Assembly: GCA_036844945.1 (NCBI GenBank)
Contig: DAIUEV010000012.1
Coordinates: 1 to 64,000, forward strand
Source: Palsa-461 sp036844945
GTDB taxonomy: Bacteria; Actinomycetota; Acidimicrobiia; Acidimicrobiales; RAAP-2
Length of the DNA stretch: 64,000 nucleotides
Direction: 5' to 3'
In this document: positions 7,968-16,762 of the stretch, in pieces
Layout of the letters: every line of letters begins with the position of its first letter
Numbering within the stretch: the first letter of the stretch is position 1
The notes under the pieces: model-generated
What the model was told of the DNA's origin: nothing
Seen by the model: the letters and a program-made list of their open reading frames with translations, nothing else
The model's database searches: none
Translations under genes and position numbers: made by a program

Positions 7968-8627
7968 TCACCCGGAGGGCCGGTCCCCGAACAGGGCCCG
8001 GCCAATCCGGACCATCGTCGAGCCCTCGGCAACCGCCAGCTCGAGGTCCTCGGTCATGCCCATGGAGCGGATTGGGAGCCCGAGATCGTCGGCCAGCCGG
8101 CGGACCGACCGGAAGGCCGCCCTCGCCTCGGCCTCCCCCCGCGGGGCCACCACCATCAGCCCGCGCACGGCGAGCCCCAGGCCGCCGAGCGTTCCGACGA
8201 GGGCCGGAACGGCGGCCGGCTCGCATCCGGGCCGCCCGGCGTCCCCCGAGAAGGCCACCTGGACGAGCACCTCGACGCCGGGCCGGGCCCGGGCGATCCG
8301 CTCCCCCTCGACCGGGCGCGACACCGACTGCCAGCAGTCGACGAGCGGGGCGAGGCCGCCGATCTTGTTGGTCTGGAGCGCGCCGAGGAAGTGCCACCGG
8401 AGCCCGGCCACCGCGCCGAGCGCCTCGCGCTTGGCCGTGAGCTCCTGCGCGTAGTTCTCGCCCACCTCGCCGAGCCCCGCGGCCACCGCCGCCTCGACCG
8501 CTTCGGGCCCGAAGCCCTTGGTGACCGCGAGCACCCGGACCACCTCGGGGTCACCGCCCGCCGACTCGATCCGCGCGGTGATCGCGCCGAGGCGCGCCGC
8601 GACGAGCTCGCCGCTCAGGGGATCCAC
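7968..8627 (-). CDS. yggS: YggS family pyridoxal-phosphate homeostasis protein
   Basis: Alanine-racemase-fold type III PLP protein that buffers PLP and amino-acid pools. The PLP lysine is in VRVLAVTKGFGPEAV; other family marks are LGEVGENYAQEL, WHFLGALQTNKI, MGMTEDLELAVAEGSTMVRIGRALFG at the C-terminus. 219 residues is normal. It sits between ftsZ and sepF as in most actinobacteria. No laccase-domain gene (yfiH), the usual partner between ftsZ and yggS, is present; the 39-bp space shows it has been lost from this place. Confidence 0.92.
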   Translation of the reverse strand: MDPLSGELVAARLGAITARIESAGGDPEVVRVLAVTKGFGPEAVEAAVAAGLGEVGENYAQELTAKREALGAVAGLRWHFLGALQTNKIGGLAPLVDCWQSVSRPVEGERIARARPGVEVLVQVAFSGDAGRPGCEPAAVPALVGTLGGLGLAVRGLMVVAPRGEAEARAAFRSVRRLADDLGLPIRSMGMTEDLELAVAEGSTMVRIGRALFGDRPSG

Positions 8628-8666
8628 GTCGGCCGGGCGGTCGCGCCCGGGGGGAAGCGCCCTCTG

Positions 8667-9767
8667 TTACCGGAGGAACGACGGGACGTCGAAGTCGTCG
8701 TCACCGATCTCGATCTCGTCGTCCTCGCTGTCGGCGAAGATGTCGACTGGCGTCGCGTTGGCCCGCGAGCCGAGCACGCTCGAGGAGGTGTCGGCGGCCT
8801 TCGAGCCGCGGCCCACCCCTTCCCAGCGCTCGAAGCCCGCCGCGATCACGGTCACCTGGACCTCGTCGGCCATGTTCTCGTCGATCACTGCGCCGAAGAT
8901 GATGTTGGCGTCGGGGTGCGCGACCGAGTGGATGATCTCGGCGGCCTCGTTCACCTCGAACAGCCCGAGGTCGTTGCCGCCGACAATGTTGAGCAGGATG
9001 CCCCGGGCCCCCTCGATCGAGGCCTCGAGCAGCGGGCTGGTGATGGCGGCGCGTGCCGCGGTCACCGCGCGCCCGTCCCCGCTCGCGCTGCCGATCCCCA
9101 TGATGGCGGTGCCGGCGTTGGACATGATCATCTTCACGTCCGCGAAGTCAGTGTTGATGAGGCCGGGGACCGTGATGAGGTCGGTGATCCCGCGCACGCC
9201 GGCCAGGAGCACCTCGTCGGCCATCTTGAACGCGTTGACCATCGAGGTCTTCTCGTTGGAGACGTTCAGCAGCCGGTCGTTCGGGATGACGATGAGGGTG
9301 TCGACCTTCTCCTTCAAAAGCTGGATGCCCTTTTCGGCCTGCATCGCCCGCGTGCGGCCCTCGAAGGTGAACGGCCGGGTGACGACACCGATCGTCACCG
9401 CGCCGAGCGACTTCGCGATCTCGGCCACTAGCGGCGCGCCGCCGGTCCCGGTCCCGCCGCCCTCGCCGGCGGTGATGAAGACCATGTCGGAGCCCGAGAG
9501 CGCCTCTTCGATCTCGCCGCGGTGCTCCTCGGCGGCCTGCCGGCCGATCTCGGGGTCGCTGCCCGCCCCGAGCCCGCGGGTGAGGGTGCGGCCGATGTCG
9601 AGCTTGAGATCGGCGTCGCTCATGAGCAACGCCTGCGCGTCGGTGTTCGCCGCGATGAACTCGACGTTGCGCAGGCCGGCGTCGATCATCCGATTGACGG
9701 CGTTCACGCCGCCACCGCCGACGCCGACGACCTTGATGACGGCCAGGTAGCTGCTGGAAAGGGTCAT
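8667..9767 (-). CDS. ftsZ: Cell division protein FtsZ
   Basis: Tubulin-like GTPase that forms the division ring. GTP-binding motifs are VVGVGGGGVNAVNRMI, AANTDAQALL and the tubulin signature GEGGGTGTGG (about 101-110); the T7 loop has VPGLINTDFADVK. The last residues DDDFDVPSFLR form the C-terminal peptide that binds SepF and other partners. The ATG at 9767 gives 366 residues beginning MTLSSSYLAVIKV as in other actinobacteria; a GTG at 9818 is an in-frame alternative with a G-rich stretch upstream. It is separated from ftsQ by an unusual block of opposite-strand genes, so it must have its own promoter in 9768-10077. Confidence 0.97.
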   Translation of the reverse strand: MTLSSSYLAVIKVVGVGGGGVNAVNRMIDAGLRNVEFIAANTDAQALLMSDADLKLDIGRTLTRGLGAGSDPEIGRQAAEEHRGEIEEALSGSDMVFITAGEGGGTGTGGAPLVAEIAKSLGAVTIGVVTRPFTFEGRTRAMQAEKGIQLLKEKVDTLIVIPNDRLLNVSNEKTSMVNAFKMADEVLLAGVRGITDLITVPGLINTDFADVKMIMSNAGTAIMGIGSASGDGRAVTAARAAITSPLLEASIEGARGILLNIVGGNDLGLFEVNEAAEIIHSVAHPDANIIFGAVIDENMADEVQVTVIAAGFERWEGVGRGSKAADTSSSVLGSRANATPVDIFADSEDDEIEIGDDDFDVPSFLR

Positions 9768-10077
9768 GAGCTCGTGGGGTGCTGACGGGGCTGTCTGGTT
9801 CGTACCATGCGTTCGCACCCCCCTCGTCGCAGGGAGAGGTTACTTCACCCTTCGCCGAATCGGCGCGATCTCAAGTTGAGGTCGAGGGGTGATGACCCGA
9901 CACTGCGGCCTTCCAGGCTACGGGACGACCCCCACCGCGGTCAACGGGGGTGGCGTGCGGCGCTCCGATCAGGGCCGGACCGGTGGCGACGCCACGCGTG
10001 AGGCGGGCCGAGCCGTTAGCGTCGGGGCCCGACCGGGCGGCGAGCAGAGGGCCGCCCCCGTCTGAGGCGGTGGGGGG
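9768..10077. other. 310-bp divergent intergenic region (ftsZ / DUF6529)
   Basis: No gene is visible. It must carry the ftsZ promoter (leftward) and that of the DUF6529-Rieske unit (rightward). A short palindrome CTCAAGTTGAG sits near 9871-9881. A leftward TAACCT near 9837-9842 is a possible -10 without a convincing -35. Confidence 0.4.
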
Positions 10078-10644
10078 ATGACGACCGTTCCCGAGCGCAC
10101 CCGGGCGCCCCAACGCGCGCTCACCCTGGTGCTGCTGCTCGGCGTGGCGGTGACCGCGTTCCTCGCCGTCTACGCCAAGGCCCACCACCCCTCGGGCCAC
10201 CCGCTGTTCACCCTCGGCTTCTCCGGCGTGCTGCAGATGAAGGCCTGGCTCACCTCGGCGGCCACCCTCCTGCTCCTCGTGCAGCTCACCACCGCGCTGT
10301 GGATGTGGGGCCGGCTGCCGCGGGTCCGCACCCCAGCCCCCTCCTGGGTGACACCGGTGCATCGCTACAGCGGCGCGGTGGCGTTCATCCTCACCGTCCC
10401 GGTCGCACTCAACTGCATCTGGTCGCTCGGGTTCGCCACCTACACCTGGCGCGTGGTGATCCACAGCGTCTGCGGCTGTCTCTTCTACGGCGCCTACGCG
10501 GCCAAGATGCTCGGCCTGCGGCTGAAGGGCCTGCCGGGGTGGGCGCTGCCGGTGCTCGGCGGCACGGTGCTCACGCTCCTCGTCGCGCTGTGGCTCACCG
10601 CGGCGTTGTGGTTCTTCACCCGCACCGGCATCCCGCTCACCTGA
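10078..10644 (+). CDS. DUF6529 family membrane protein (possible b-type cytochrome-like)
   Basis: 188-residue integral membrane protein with about five hydrophobic segments: 13-31, 48-75, 99-122, 128-145 and 155-180. Histidines sit near segment ends (KAHHPSGHP, VHRYSG, VIHSVCG), which would suit heme ligation, but this is inference. I recognise it as DUF6529-like because such proteins precede small Rieske proteins in actinobacteria. The next gene, 10 bp on, is a Rieske ferredoxin, and a 30-residue membrane peptide follows; the three look like one operon for membrane electron transfer. Unusual location: inside the division cluster, on the opposite strand. Confidence 0.6.
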   Translation: MTTVPERTRAPQRALTLVLLLGVAVTAFLAVYAKAHHPSGHPLFTLGFSGVLQMKAWLTSAATLLLLVQLTTALWMWGRLPRVRTPAPSWVTPVHRYSGAVAFILTVPVALNCIWSLGFATYTWRVVIHSVCGCLFYGAYAAKMLGLRLKGLPGWALPVLGGTVLTLLVALWLTAALWFFTRTGIPLT

Positions 10645-10654
10645 GGAGACGACC

Positions 10655-11104
10655 GTGACCGACGACGCGCTCCCCCGCCGCACCGTCCTCGTCGGCGGCG
10701 CGCTCACGCTCGCGGCCGGGGTGGTGGGGTTCGTCGTGGCCAAGGAGAAGTGGGCCAAGACGACCGGCGCCGTCGCCGGGGCCAACGGCTACGGCGCCCC
10801 GGCCGCCCCCGCCTCCGGAGCGCTCCTCGCCCCGCTCGACGCGGTCCCGAGGGGCGGCGGGATCGTGCTCGCGTCGAAGGGGGTCGTCCTCACCCGGGAC
10901 GAGGGCGGCTCGCTGCACGGGTTCTCCTCGATCTGCACCCACCAGGGGTGCACGCTCGCGTCGGTCGCCGGCGGCACGATCAACTGCCCGTGCCACGGGT
11001 CCAAGTTCAACGCCGAGACCGGCGCGGTCGTGAACGGCCCCGCCGCCGTCCCGCTGCCCAAGGTGGCCGTGGCCGTGCGCGGCTCCGCCGTCTACCGGGC
11101 GTGA
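10655..11104 (+). CDS. Membrane-anchored Rieske [2Fe-2S] protein
   Basis: 149 residues. The cluster-binding motifs are CTHQGC (94-99) and CPCHGS (111-116), giving the two Cys/two His ligands; the extra cysteines (C99, C113) can form the disulfide of high-potential Rieske proteins. The N-terminus PRRTVLVGG plus a hydrophobic stretch is a twin-arginine-type signal anchor, so the folded domain should lie outside the membrane. Similar to small Rieske proteins and not to cytochrome bc1 QcrA, which is longer with more helices. Cotranscribed with the DUF6529 gene; the partner donor or acceptor is unknown. Confidence 0.88.
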   Translation: MTDDALPRRTVLVGGALTLAAGVVGFVVAKEKWAKTTGAVAGANGYGAPAAPASGALLAPLDAVPRGGGIVLASKGVVLTRDEGGSLHGFSSICTHQGCTLASVAGGTINCPCHGSKFNAETGAVVNGPAAVPLPKVAVAVRGSAVYRA

Positions 11105-11114
11105 GGGCGGTGCG

Positions 11115-11207
11115 GTGAGCGCGGCCTGGTGGCGGCGGGCCCTGCCGACGCTGTTGTGGGTGGCGGCGGCCGGCTTCGCGATCGGCGCCCTGCTGGCGCT
11201 CGCCTGA
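11115..11207 (+). CDS. 30-residue single-span membrane peptide
   Basis: Starts at GTG 11115, 10 bp after the Rieske stop, with GAGGGCGG upstream as a plausible ribosome-binding site. The peptide begins MSAAWWRRALPTLL and continues with an Ala/Gly/Leu-rich hydrophobic stretch to its end, a typical single transmembrane helix with two Arg on the cytoplasmic side. It ends 10 bp before the convergent ftsQ stop. It may be a small subunit of the Rieske/DUF6529 unit. Support is position, start signal and hydropathy only. Confidence 0.5.
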   Translation: MSAAWWRRALPTLLWVAAAGFAIGALLALA

Positions 11208-11217
11208 GGACCCCGGC

Positions 11218-12039
11218 TCAGCCCGCGTTCGAGCCCGCCGGCGGCGGCGTGACCGCCGGCGAGGCCGGGACCGTCACGTCGATCACCGAGCCCGGGGCGA
11301 GGTGGGCCCCGGCCAGGAGCGATGCGATGTCCTCGAACTTGGCGGGCAGCGCGACGGGCGGCCCGAACACCACCCCGAGGCCGCCGGCGAGCGCGAGGTC
11401 GACCCCGCCCCCGGGCGCCGGCGCCACCGCCTGCACCAGCGCCTTGAACGCGGGCGGCAGCGCCGCGGCCACGGCCAGCGCCCGGCGGGCCGACCGCAGC
11501 GTGGTCCCGGGCGCCCCCGGCGTCCCGACCGAGGTCAGCGTCACCAGGCCGGCCGGCGCCGTCGGCGTCGTGGCCAGCACCCGCCCGGTCGCGTCGAGCT
11601 CGGCCCACGCCGAGCGGTCGGCCACCGCCGCCGCCGCGCGCCGCTCGACGATCGCCACGTCCACCCCGTCCGGCCAGTGCAGGGTGACCGTGGCCGTCCG
11701 CACCCACGGGAGCGCGTCGAGGGCCGCGACCAGCGCGCCAGCGTGGACGTCGATCATCGGCGGGTGCGTCCCCAGCCCGGAGGCCGAGAGCACCGTCGCG
11801 GTCGGGGTCCGCACGTTGCCGGTCACCCGGACGACGGCCGCCGAGAAGACGCGGGAGTGCAGGAGCGGCCAGGCGCCGGCGGCGAGCAGGCTGACCACCG
11901 CGGCGGCGGCCACGAGCACCCGGCGGCGGCGCGAGCCGCGCCGGGTCACCGCCCGCCGCCGGTCCGCCAGCCTCGGGTCGATCGGCGCGGTGCCGGCCCG
12001 GGTGGCCGGGCGCCGCTCCCTCGTCGCGGTGGGGCTCAT
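11218..12039 (-). CDS. ftsQ: Cell division protein FtsQ
   Basis: Bitopic divisome protein, 273 residues: basic cytoplasmic N-terminus (RRRAVTRRGSRRRR), one transmembrane helix (about 41-57), then a POTRA domain (VFSAAVVRVTGNVRTPTATVL, LPWVRTATVTLHWPDGVDVAIVERR) and the FtsQ/DivIB domain. It forms the FtsQLB complex that activates FtsWI. The ATG at 12039 overlaps the murB stop codon (ATGA). ftsZ would normally follow; here a three-gene opposite-strand block intervenes. Confidence 0.9.
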   Translation of the reverse strand: MSPTATRERRPATRAGTAPIDPRLADRRRAVTRRGSRRRRVLVAAAAVVSLLAAGAWPLLHSRVFSAAVVRVTGNVRTPTATVLSASGLGTHPPMIDVHAGALVAALDALPWVRTATVTLHWPDGVDVAIVERRAAAAVADRSAWAELDATGRVLATTPTAPAGLVTLTSVGTPGAPGTTLRSARRALAVAAALPPAFKALVQAVAPAPGGGVDLALAGGLGVVFGPPVALPAKFEDIASLLAGAHLAPGSVIDVTVPASPAVTPPPAGSNAG

Positions 12040-13001
12040 GTGCGCACCTCGCTCGCCTCGTCTTCGAAACCGACCAGCCGGACCTCGGTCTCCAGGCGCA
12101 CCCCGCTGTGCGCCTCGACCCGCGCCCGCACGGCGCGGATGAGCCGCCACACGTCGTCGGCCGACCCCGCCTCGTCGGCCTGGATGAAGTTGGCGTGCTT
12201 GGTGGACACCGTGGCGGTGCCGAGCCGCAGGCCCTTCACCCCGGCCGCCTCGACCAGGGCGCCGGCGGCGGCGCCGGGCGGGTTGGTGAACACCGATCCG
12301 GCGTTCGAACCCCCCGGCTGGTGGGCCCGGCGCCACCGGACGATCTCGGCCAGCTCGGCCCGTCCGGCCGCCACGTCGCCCTCGGTGGCCGCGAAGGTGG
12401 CCGAGAGCACCACCTCGGCCGGCCCGAGCGCCGAGGACCGGTAGCCCGGGGCGAGCCGCTCGAGCCCGTCGTCGCCCTGCGCCGGCAAGACCAGGTCCAT
12501 CCAGCGGTAGCGGCGCAGGCAGGTCGCCACGTCGGAGCCGTGGCCGCCGGCGTTCATCCGAAGGGCCCCGCCGACCGAGCCGGGCACCCCGACCGCCCAC
12601 TCGAGTCCGCGCGCCCCGGCCTCGACCGACCGGCGGGCGAGCACCGGGAGCCCGAGGGCGCCACCGGCCTCGACGAGGAGGGTCCCGTCGCCCTCCGGGT
12701 CGGGGCGGACGGCGAGGCCGACGAACTCGCTCGGCTCGCTCTGGGCGAGCCGCACGGCCAGACCGGCGAACCCGGCCTCGGCCACGAGCATGTTCGAGCC
12801 CTTCCCGACCAAGAGGACCGGGACGGGCGCCGCCGCCAGGGCCGCCCGCACCGTCTCGAGGTCGGCGAGCGTGGCGGCCTCGACGAAGAGCGCGGCCGGG
12901 CCCCCCACCCGGTAGGTGGTGAAGGGCCCGAGCGGGACATCGGCCTGGGCGAGCGGGCCGAGGGCCTCGGCGAGGGCGGCGAGCGCGCCGTCGGCGGTCA
13001 T
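12036..13001 (-). CDS. murB: UDP-N-acetylenolpyruvoylglucosamine reductase
   Basis: FAD enzyme that reduces enolpyruvyl-UDP-GlcNAc to UDP-MurNAc with NADPH, in the cytoplasm. Motifs: FTTYRVGGPAALF, LLVGKGSNMLVAEAGF, GVPGSVGGALRMNAGG, the catalytic serine region GSNAGSVFTNP, and GLRLGTATVSTKHANFI. 321 residues. ATG at 13001 overlaps the end of murC by 4 bp. murB inside the mur cluster just before ftsQ is common in this lineage and in Firmicutes. Confidence 0.93.
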   Translation of the reverse strand: MTADGALAALAEALGPLAQADVPLGPFTTYRVGGPAALFVEAATLADLETVRAALAAAPVPVLLVGKGSNMLVAEAGFAGLAVRLAQSEPSEFVGLAVRPDPEGDGTLLVEAGGALGLPVLARRSVEAGARGLEWAVGVPGSVGGALRMNAGGHGSDVATCLRRYRWMDLVLPAQGDDGLERLAPGYRSSALGPAEVVLSATFAATEGDVAAGRAELAEIVRWRRAHQPGGSNAGSVFTNPPGAAAGALVEAAGVKGLRLGTATVSTKHANFIQADEAGSADDVWRLIRAVRARVEAHSGVRLETEVRLVGFEDEASEVRT

Positions 13002-14383
13002 GCCGACAGGTCCTCGCGCCACTGGTCCGGGAGCGTGGTGAGGTCGCCGGCCCCGAGGGTGACACAGACGTCGCCCGGCCGGAGCAGGGCGGCGACGCGC
13101 GCCCGCAGGCCCTCGCGGCCCGGCTCGTAGTGCACCTCGGCCCCCGGGCGGGCGGCCGCCAGCGCGTCGGCCACCAACCGGCCCGAGATCCCCGGGATCG
13201 GCGGCTCCCCGGCCGAGTACACGTCGGTGACCACCACGACGTCGGCGTCGTCGAAGGCGGTGGCAAAGTCGGCCGCCAGCGCCGCGGTGCGGGTGTAGCG
13301 GTGCGGCTGGAACACCGCCACCACCCGTTCGAACCCGCCGAGGCGGGCGGTGGCGAGGGTCGGGGCGATCTCGCCGGGCAGGTGCCCGTAGTCGTCGACG
13401 AACGTCACGCCGCCCGCCTCGCCGCGGAACTCGTAGCGCCGCGGCGCCCCGGTGAACCGGGAGAGCGCGCCGGCCACCGCGTCGGGGGCCGCCCCGATGG
13501 TGAGGGCGGCGGCGGCCGCCAGCGCGGCGTTGCGGGCGTTGTGCCGTCCCGGGACCGGGACGGTCACCGGCGCGAGCCGCAGTCCGGCCGGGCCGTCCAG
13601 CCCGAAGCGCACCGAGCTGCGGGCGAGCTCGAGGCCGACGATGCGCACGTCGGCGCCCACCGACTCCCCCACCAGGCACGCATCGGCCCGGCCCCCGAGG
13701 GCGGCCGCCGCCGCGTCGTCGGCGCAGACGAGGCGCGGGCCGGTGGTGGCCTCGAGCAGGCGGGCGAACGCCGCGTGCAGCGCGTCGACGGTGCCGTAGT
13801 GGTCGAGGTGGTCGGGCTCGACGCTCGTGAGCACCGTGAGCGCCGGGGCGAGCTCGGCGAAGGTGCCGTAGCTCTCGTCGGCCTCGAGGACCAGCCAGTC
13901 GCCCTCGTCGAGCACCCCGTTGGCGTCGAGCTCCCCCACGTCCGCGCCGATGAGGAAGGAGGGCCGCAGTCCGGCGGCCACCAGCGCGAGGGCGAGGATC
14001 GACGAGGTAGTGGTCTTGCCGTGGGTGCCGGCGACCGCCGCGCACCGGCGTAGGGTCGCGAGCGCCCCCAGCACGTCGGCCCGGGTGAGGACGGCGAGCC
14101 CGCGCCGGCGCGCCTCGACAAGCTCCACGTTGTCGGGCCCGACGGCCGGCGAGGCCGTGACCACCTCGGCACCCGCGACCGCCGCCGCGCGGTGCCCGAT
14201 CGTGACCGGGATGCCACCGGCGGCGAGCCGCTCGGTGACCGGCGAGGCCCGCAGGTCGCTCCCGCTGACGCGGTGGCCGAGCCCGGCGAGCACCGTCGCG
14301 ATCGCACTCATGCCGGCCCCGCCGACGCCCACGATGTGGACCCGCCGGGGGCCCGAGCCGAGGATCGGGGGCTCAGCGGGCAT
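12998..14383 (-). CDS. murC: UDP-N-acetylmuramate--L-alanine ligase
   Basis: ATP-dependent ligase adding L-Ala to UDP-MurNAc. N-terminal Rossmann motif VHIVGVGGAGMSAIA, ATP P-loop AGTHGKTTTSS (about 117-127), central EADESYGTF and VLTSVEPDHLDHYG, PGRHNARNAALAA, C-terminal FQPHRYTRT. 461 residues, full length. It starts inside the 3' end of murG (11-bp overlap) and overlaps murB by 4 bp. With murE it is one of only two peptide-stem ligases here; murD and murF are missing from the cluster. Confidence 0.95.
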   Translation of the reverse strand: MPAEPPILGSGPRRVHIVGVGGAGMSAIATVLAGLGHRVSGSDLRASPVTERLAAGGIPVTIGHRAAAVAGAEVVTASPAVGPDNVELVEARRRGLAVLTRADVLGALATLRRCAAVAGTHGKTTTSSILALALVAAGLRPSFLIGADVGELDANGVLDEGDWLVLEADESYGTFAELAPALTVLTSVEPDHLDHYGTVDALHAAFARLLEATTGPRLVCADDAAAAALGGRADACLVGESVGADVRIVGLELARSSVRFGLDGPAGLRLAPVTVPVPGRHNARNAALAAAAALTIGAAPDAVAGALSRFTGAPRRYEFRGEAGGVTFVDDYGHLPGEIAPTLATARLGGFERVVAVFQPHRYTRTAALAADFATAFDDADVVVVTDVYSAGEPPIPGISGRLVADALAAARPGAEVHYEPGREGLRARVAALLRPGDVCVTLGAGDLTTLPDQWREDLSA

Positions 14384-15527
14384 GGGCCTGCACCAGGGCG
14401 GCGACCGCGTCGGCGGCGTCGGGACGGCCGAGCCCGGCCGCGGCCTGCCCCATGGCGATGAGCCGGTCGGGGTCGGCGAGCAGCTCGTTCAGGACGCCGG
14501 CCAGCCGCCGGCCCGTGCACGCCTCGTCGGGCACCACCACCGCGGCCCCGGCGTCGGCCAGCGCGGCGGCGTTGGCGCCCTGGTGATCGCCGGGCGCGCC
14601 GGGCAGCGGCACCAGCACGGCCGGGACTCCGGCCACCGAGAGCTCGGCCACGGTCAGGGCTCCGGCCCGGCACACCACCACGTCGGCGGCGGCGTAGAGC
14701 GCGGCCATGTGCTCCTCGAAGGGGACCAGGCGGTAACAGAGGCCGGCCGCGCCGTCGGCGGGGAGCCGGCCGGCCTCGACCGCCTCGACCCGGGCCGCCT
14801 CGACCGCCTCGAAGTTCCGCTGCCCGCTCACGTGGTACAGGGTCAGGGCGGAGCGGCCGGCGAACAGCCGGGCCAGCTCGAGCGCCGCGTCGTTGAGGCG
14901 CCCCGCCCCGAGGGAGCCGCCCACCACCGCGACGGTGCGGCGGTCGGCGGGGAGACCGAGCGCCAACCGGGCGCTCACCGGCCCGTCGCCGTGGCGGTGC
15001 ACCGCGAGCAGGTCGCGGCGGACCGGCGCGCCGGTCACGACCGGGTGCCGCAGCGCGGTGCCGGGGAAGGCCACCGCGCTGGCGACGGCGAAGCGCCCGA
15101 GCAGCCGCTGGGCCGCCCCGGCGGTGGCGTCGATGTTCACGAGGACGAGGGGCACCCGCAACACCGCGGCGGCCAGGCCCGGCGGGACGCTGGCGTACCC
15201 ACCGGTCGAGACGACCACCCTTGGCCGGCGCCGGAGCACGAGCGCGAAGGCCCCGATGGTGGCGAGCGCGAGCCCGGCCAGTGCCCCGAGGTTGGCCCAG
15301 AGGTCGGAGGGACGGAGCCGGCGCACGATGCCCCGGCCGGGCAGGAGGGTCACGCCGAAGCCCTGGCCGGCGGCCAGGGTCGACTCCATCCCCCGGGCGG
15401 AGCCCACCAGCTCGATCTCCTCACCGGCCACGCCCCGGTCGGTGAGCGCCCGGGCGATGGCCAGCACCAAGAAGACATGGCCGCCGGTCCCGCCGCCTGC
15501 GATCAGGGCGTAGCGCCGGGCCCTCAC
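14373..15527 (-). CDS. murG: UDP-GlcNAc:lipid I GlcNAc transferase
   Basis: Peripheral membrane GT-B glycosyltransferase that makes lipid II from lipid I. The N-terminal G-loop reads GGGTGGHVFLVLAIA; most homologues have Pro where this one has Leu after GGHVF. Second G-loop VVGGSLGAGRLN, and the donor-site block VVCRAGALTVAELSVAGVPAVLVPLPGAPGDHQ. 384 residues from GTG 15527, whose GTGA overlaps the ftsW stop. Between ftsW and murC as in the standard cluster order. Confidence 0.93.
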   Translation of the reverse strand: MRARRYALIAGGGTGGHVFLVLAIARALTDRGVAGEEIELVGSARGMESTLAAGQGFGVTLLPGRGIVRRLRPSDLWANLGALAGLALATIGAFALVLRRRPRVVVSTGGYASVPPGLAAAVLRVPLVLVNIDATAGAAQRLLGRFAVASAVAFPGTALRHPVVTGAPVRRDLLAVHRHGDGPVSARLALGLPADRRTVAVVGGSLGAGRLNDAALELARLFAGRSALTLYHVSGQRNFEAVEAARVEAVEAGRLPADGAAGLCYRLVPFEEHMAALYAAADVVVCRAGALTVAELSVAGVPAVLVPLPGAPGDHQGANAAALADAGAAVVVPDEACTGRRLAGVLNELLADPDRLIAMGQAAAGLGRPDAADAVAALVQAHAR

Positions 15528-16762
15528 CGGCCCCGGGCGGCGGCCAGCCGGTGCCGGGCGGCGGACCGGGCCACCGCGGGCTCCGGCGCGCCGACCCCTC
15601 CGGGCGCGCCGAGGCGGGCGATGTTCACCAGCACCCCCGCCGCCACCATCGTGATGACGAGCGAGGAGCCGCCGAAGGAGATGAACGGGAGCGGGATCCC
15701 GGTCACCGGCAGGAGACCGATCACCGCCCCGACGTTGATGAAGGTCTCGGCCGCGATCCAGGCAACCAGGCCGACACCGATCATCGCCCCGAACCGGTCG
15801 GGGGCGCGCTGGGCCGCCCGCAGCCCGAACCAGCAGAACGCGACGAGCAGGCACAGGACTCCCACCGCCCCGATGATCCCGAGCTCCTCGCCGATGACCG
15901 AGAAGATGAAGTCGGTGTGGGCGTTCGGCAGCGCGCCCCACTTGAAGCGCCCGGCGCCGAGGCCGACCCCGACCAGGTTCCCCGAGCCGAGCCCGATGAG
16001 CGACTGGGTCACCTGGTACCCCGACCCCGCCGCGTGCGCGGTCGGGTCCAGGAACGAGAGCAGCCTCGCCCGGCGGTAGGGGTCCACGAGGCCGACGACC
16101 ACCGCCACGGAGCCGAGGCCGACGAGGACCTTCAAGATCGGGCCCATCGACACGCCCGATCCGAACAAGAGCGCGATGGCGATGGCCGCGATGACGAGCG
16201 CCGTGCCCATGTCCGGCTGGAGCAGGATCAGCCCCCCGGCCGCGGTGGCCACGAGGAGGAGCGGCCCGATGATCGTCCGGTGGCTGCCGCCCTTCTCCTG
16301 GCGCCGCACGATGAGCTCCGCGCCGAAGATCACGAGGGCGAGCTTCATGAGCTCGGAGGGCTGGAGCCGGAACTGGCTGAACCCGATCCACCGGCTCGAG
16401 CCGCCCGAGGTCACCCCGATGCCGGGGACGAGCACGAGGAGGAGCAGCGCGAACGTGCCGAGGAGGAGCGGCAGCCGGAGGTGGCGCAGCCGGCGATAGT
16501 CGAAGCGCATGGCGCAGACGAAGGCGATGACCGCGACGGCCATCCACATGATCTCGCGCAGGAGGATCGCCCACGGCGTGCGGTACTGCTCGATCGAGAT
16601 CACCTCGGACGCCGAGCCCACCATGACCACGCCGATGAGGCAGAGCGCGGCCACGAGGACGAGCAGGATGGAGGAGGTCGACGGGCCGCCCCGGTCGGCA
16701 CGCACCCCACCAGCCTGGTGCACCGCGGGCGCGTCGCGGTGGACCGCAGCGGCGCGGCTCAC
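15524..16762 (-). CDS. ftsW: Peptidoglycan polymerase FtsW (SEDS family)
   Basis: Polytopic glycosyltransferase that polymerises lipid II at the septum with FtsI. About ten hydrophobic segments. SEDS motifs: GVTSGGSSRWIGF, QPSELMKLALVIFGAEL, LQPDMGTALVI, QSLIGLGSGNLVGVGLGAG, and the C-terminal GIPLPFISFGGSSLV. The large extracellular loop holds PNAHTDFIFSVIGEELG, including the essential Asp region. 412 residues from GTG 16762, with GTGA overlap onto mraY. murD is normally between mraY and ftsW but there is no room here. Confidence 0.95.
   Translation of the reverse strand: MSRAAAVHRDAPAVHQAGGVRADRGGPSTSSILLVLVAALCLIGVVMVGSASEVISIEQYRTPWAILLREIMWMAVAVIAFVCAMRFDYRRLRHLRLPLLLGTFALLLLVLVPGIGVTSGGSSRWIGFSQFRLQPSELMKLALVIFGAELIVRRQEKGGSHRTIIGPLLLVATAAGGLILLQPDMGTALVIAAIAIALLFGSGVSMGPILKVLVGLGSVAVVVGLVDPYRRARLLSFLDPTAHAAGSGYQVTQSLIGLGSGNLVGVGLGAGRFKWGALPNAHTDFIFSVIGEELGIIGAVGVLCLLVAFCWFGLRAAQRAPDRFGAMIGVGLVAWIAAETFINVGAVIGLLPVTGIPLPFISFGGSSLVITMVAAGVLVNIARLGAPGGVGAPEPAVARSAARHRLAAARGR

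Noticed and set aside
6483..9431. Long rightward open frame (about 980 codons) across divIVA, sepF and ftsZ
   Set aside because: It is antisense to well-recognised division genes; high GC leaves opposite frames open. Its protein is Arg/Gly/Asp-rich without any family signature.
7347..9767. ftsA near ftsZ
   Set aside because: No actin-like protein was found; SepF fills this role in actinobacteria.
10655..11104. Cytochrome bc1 Rieske subunit (QcrA)
   Set aside because: Too short, only one N-terminal anchor, and no qcrB or qcrC gene beside it.
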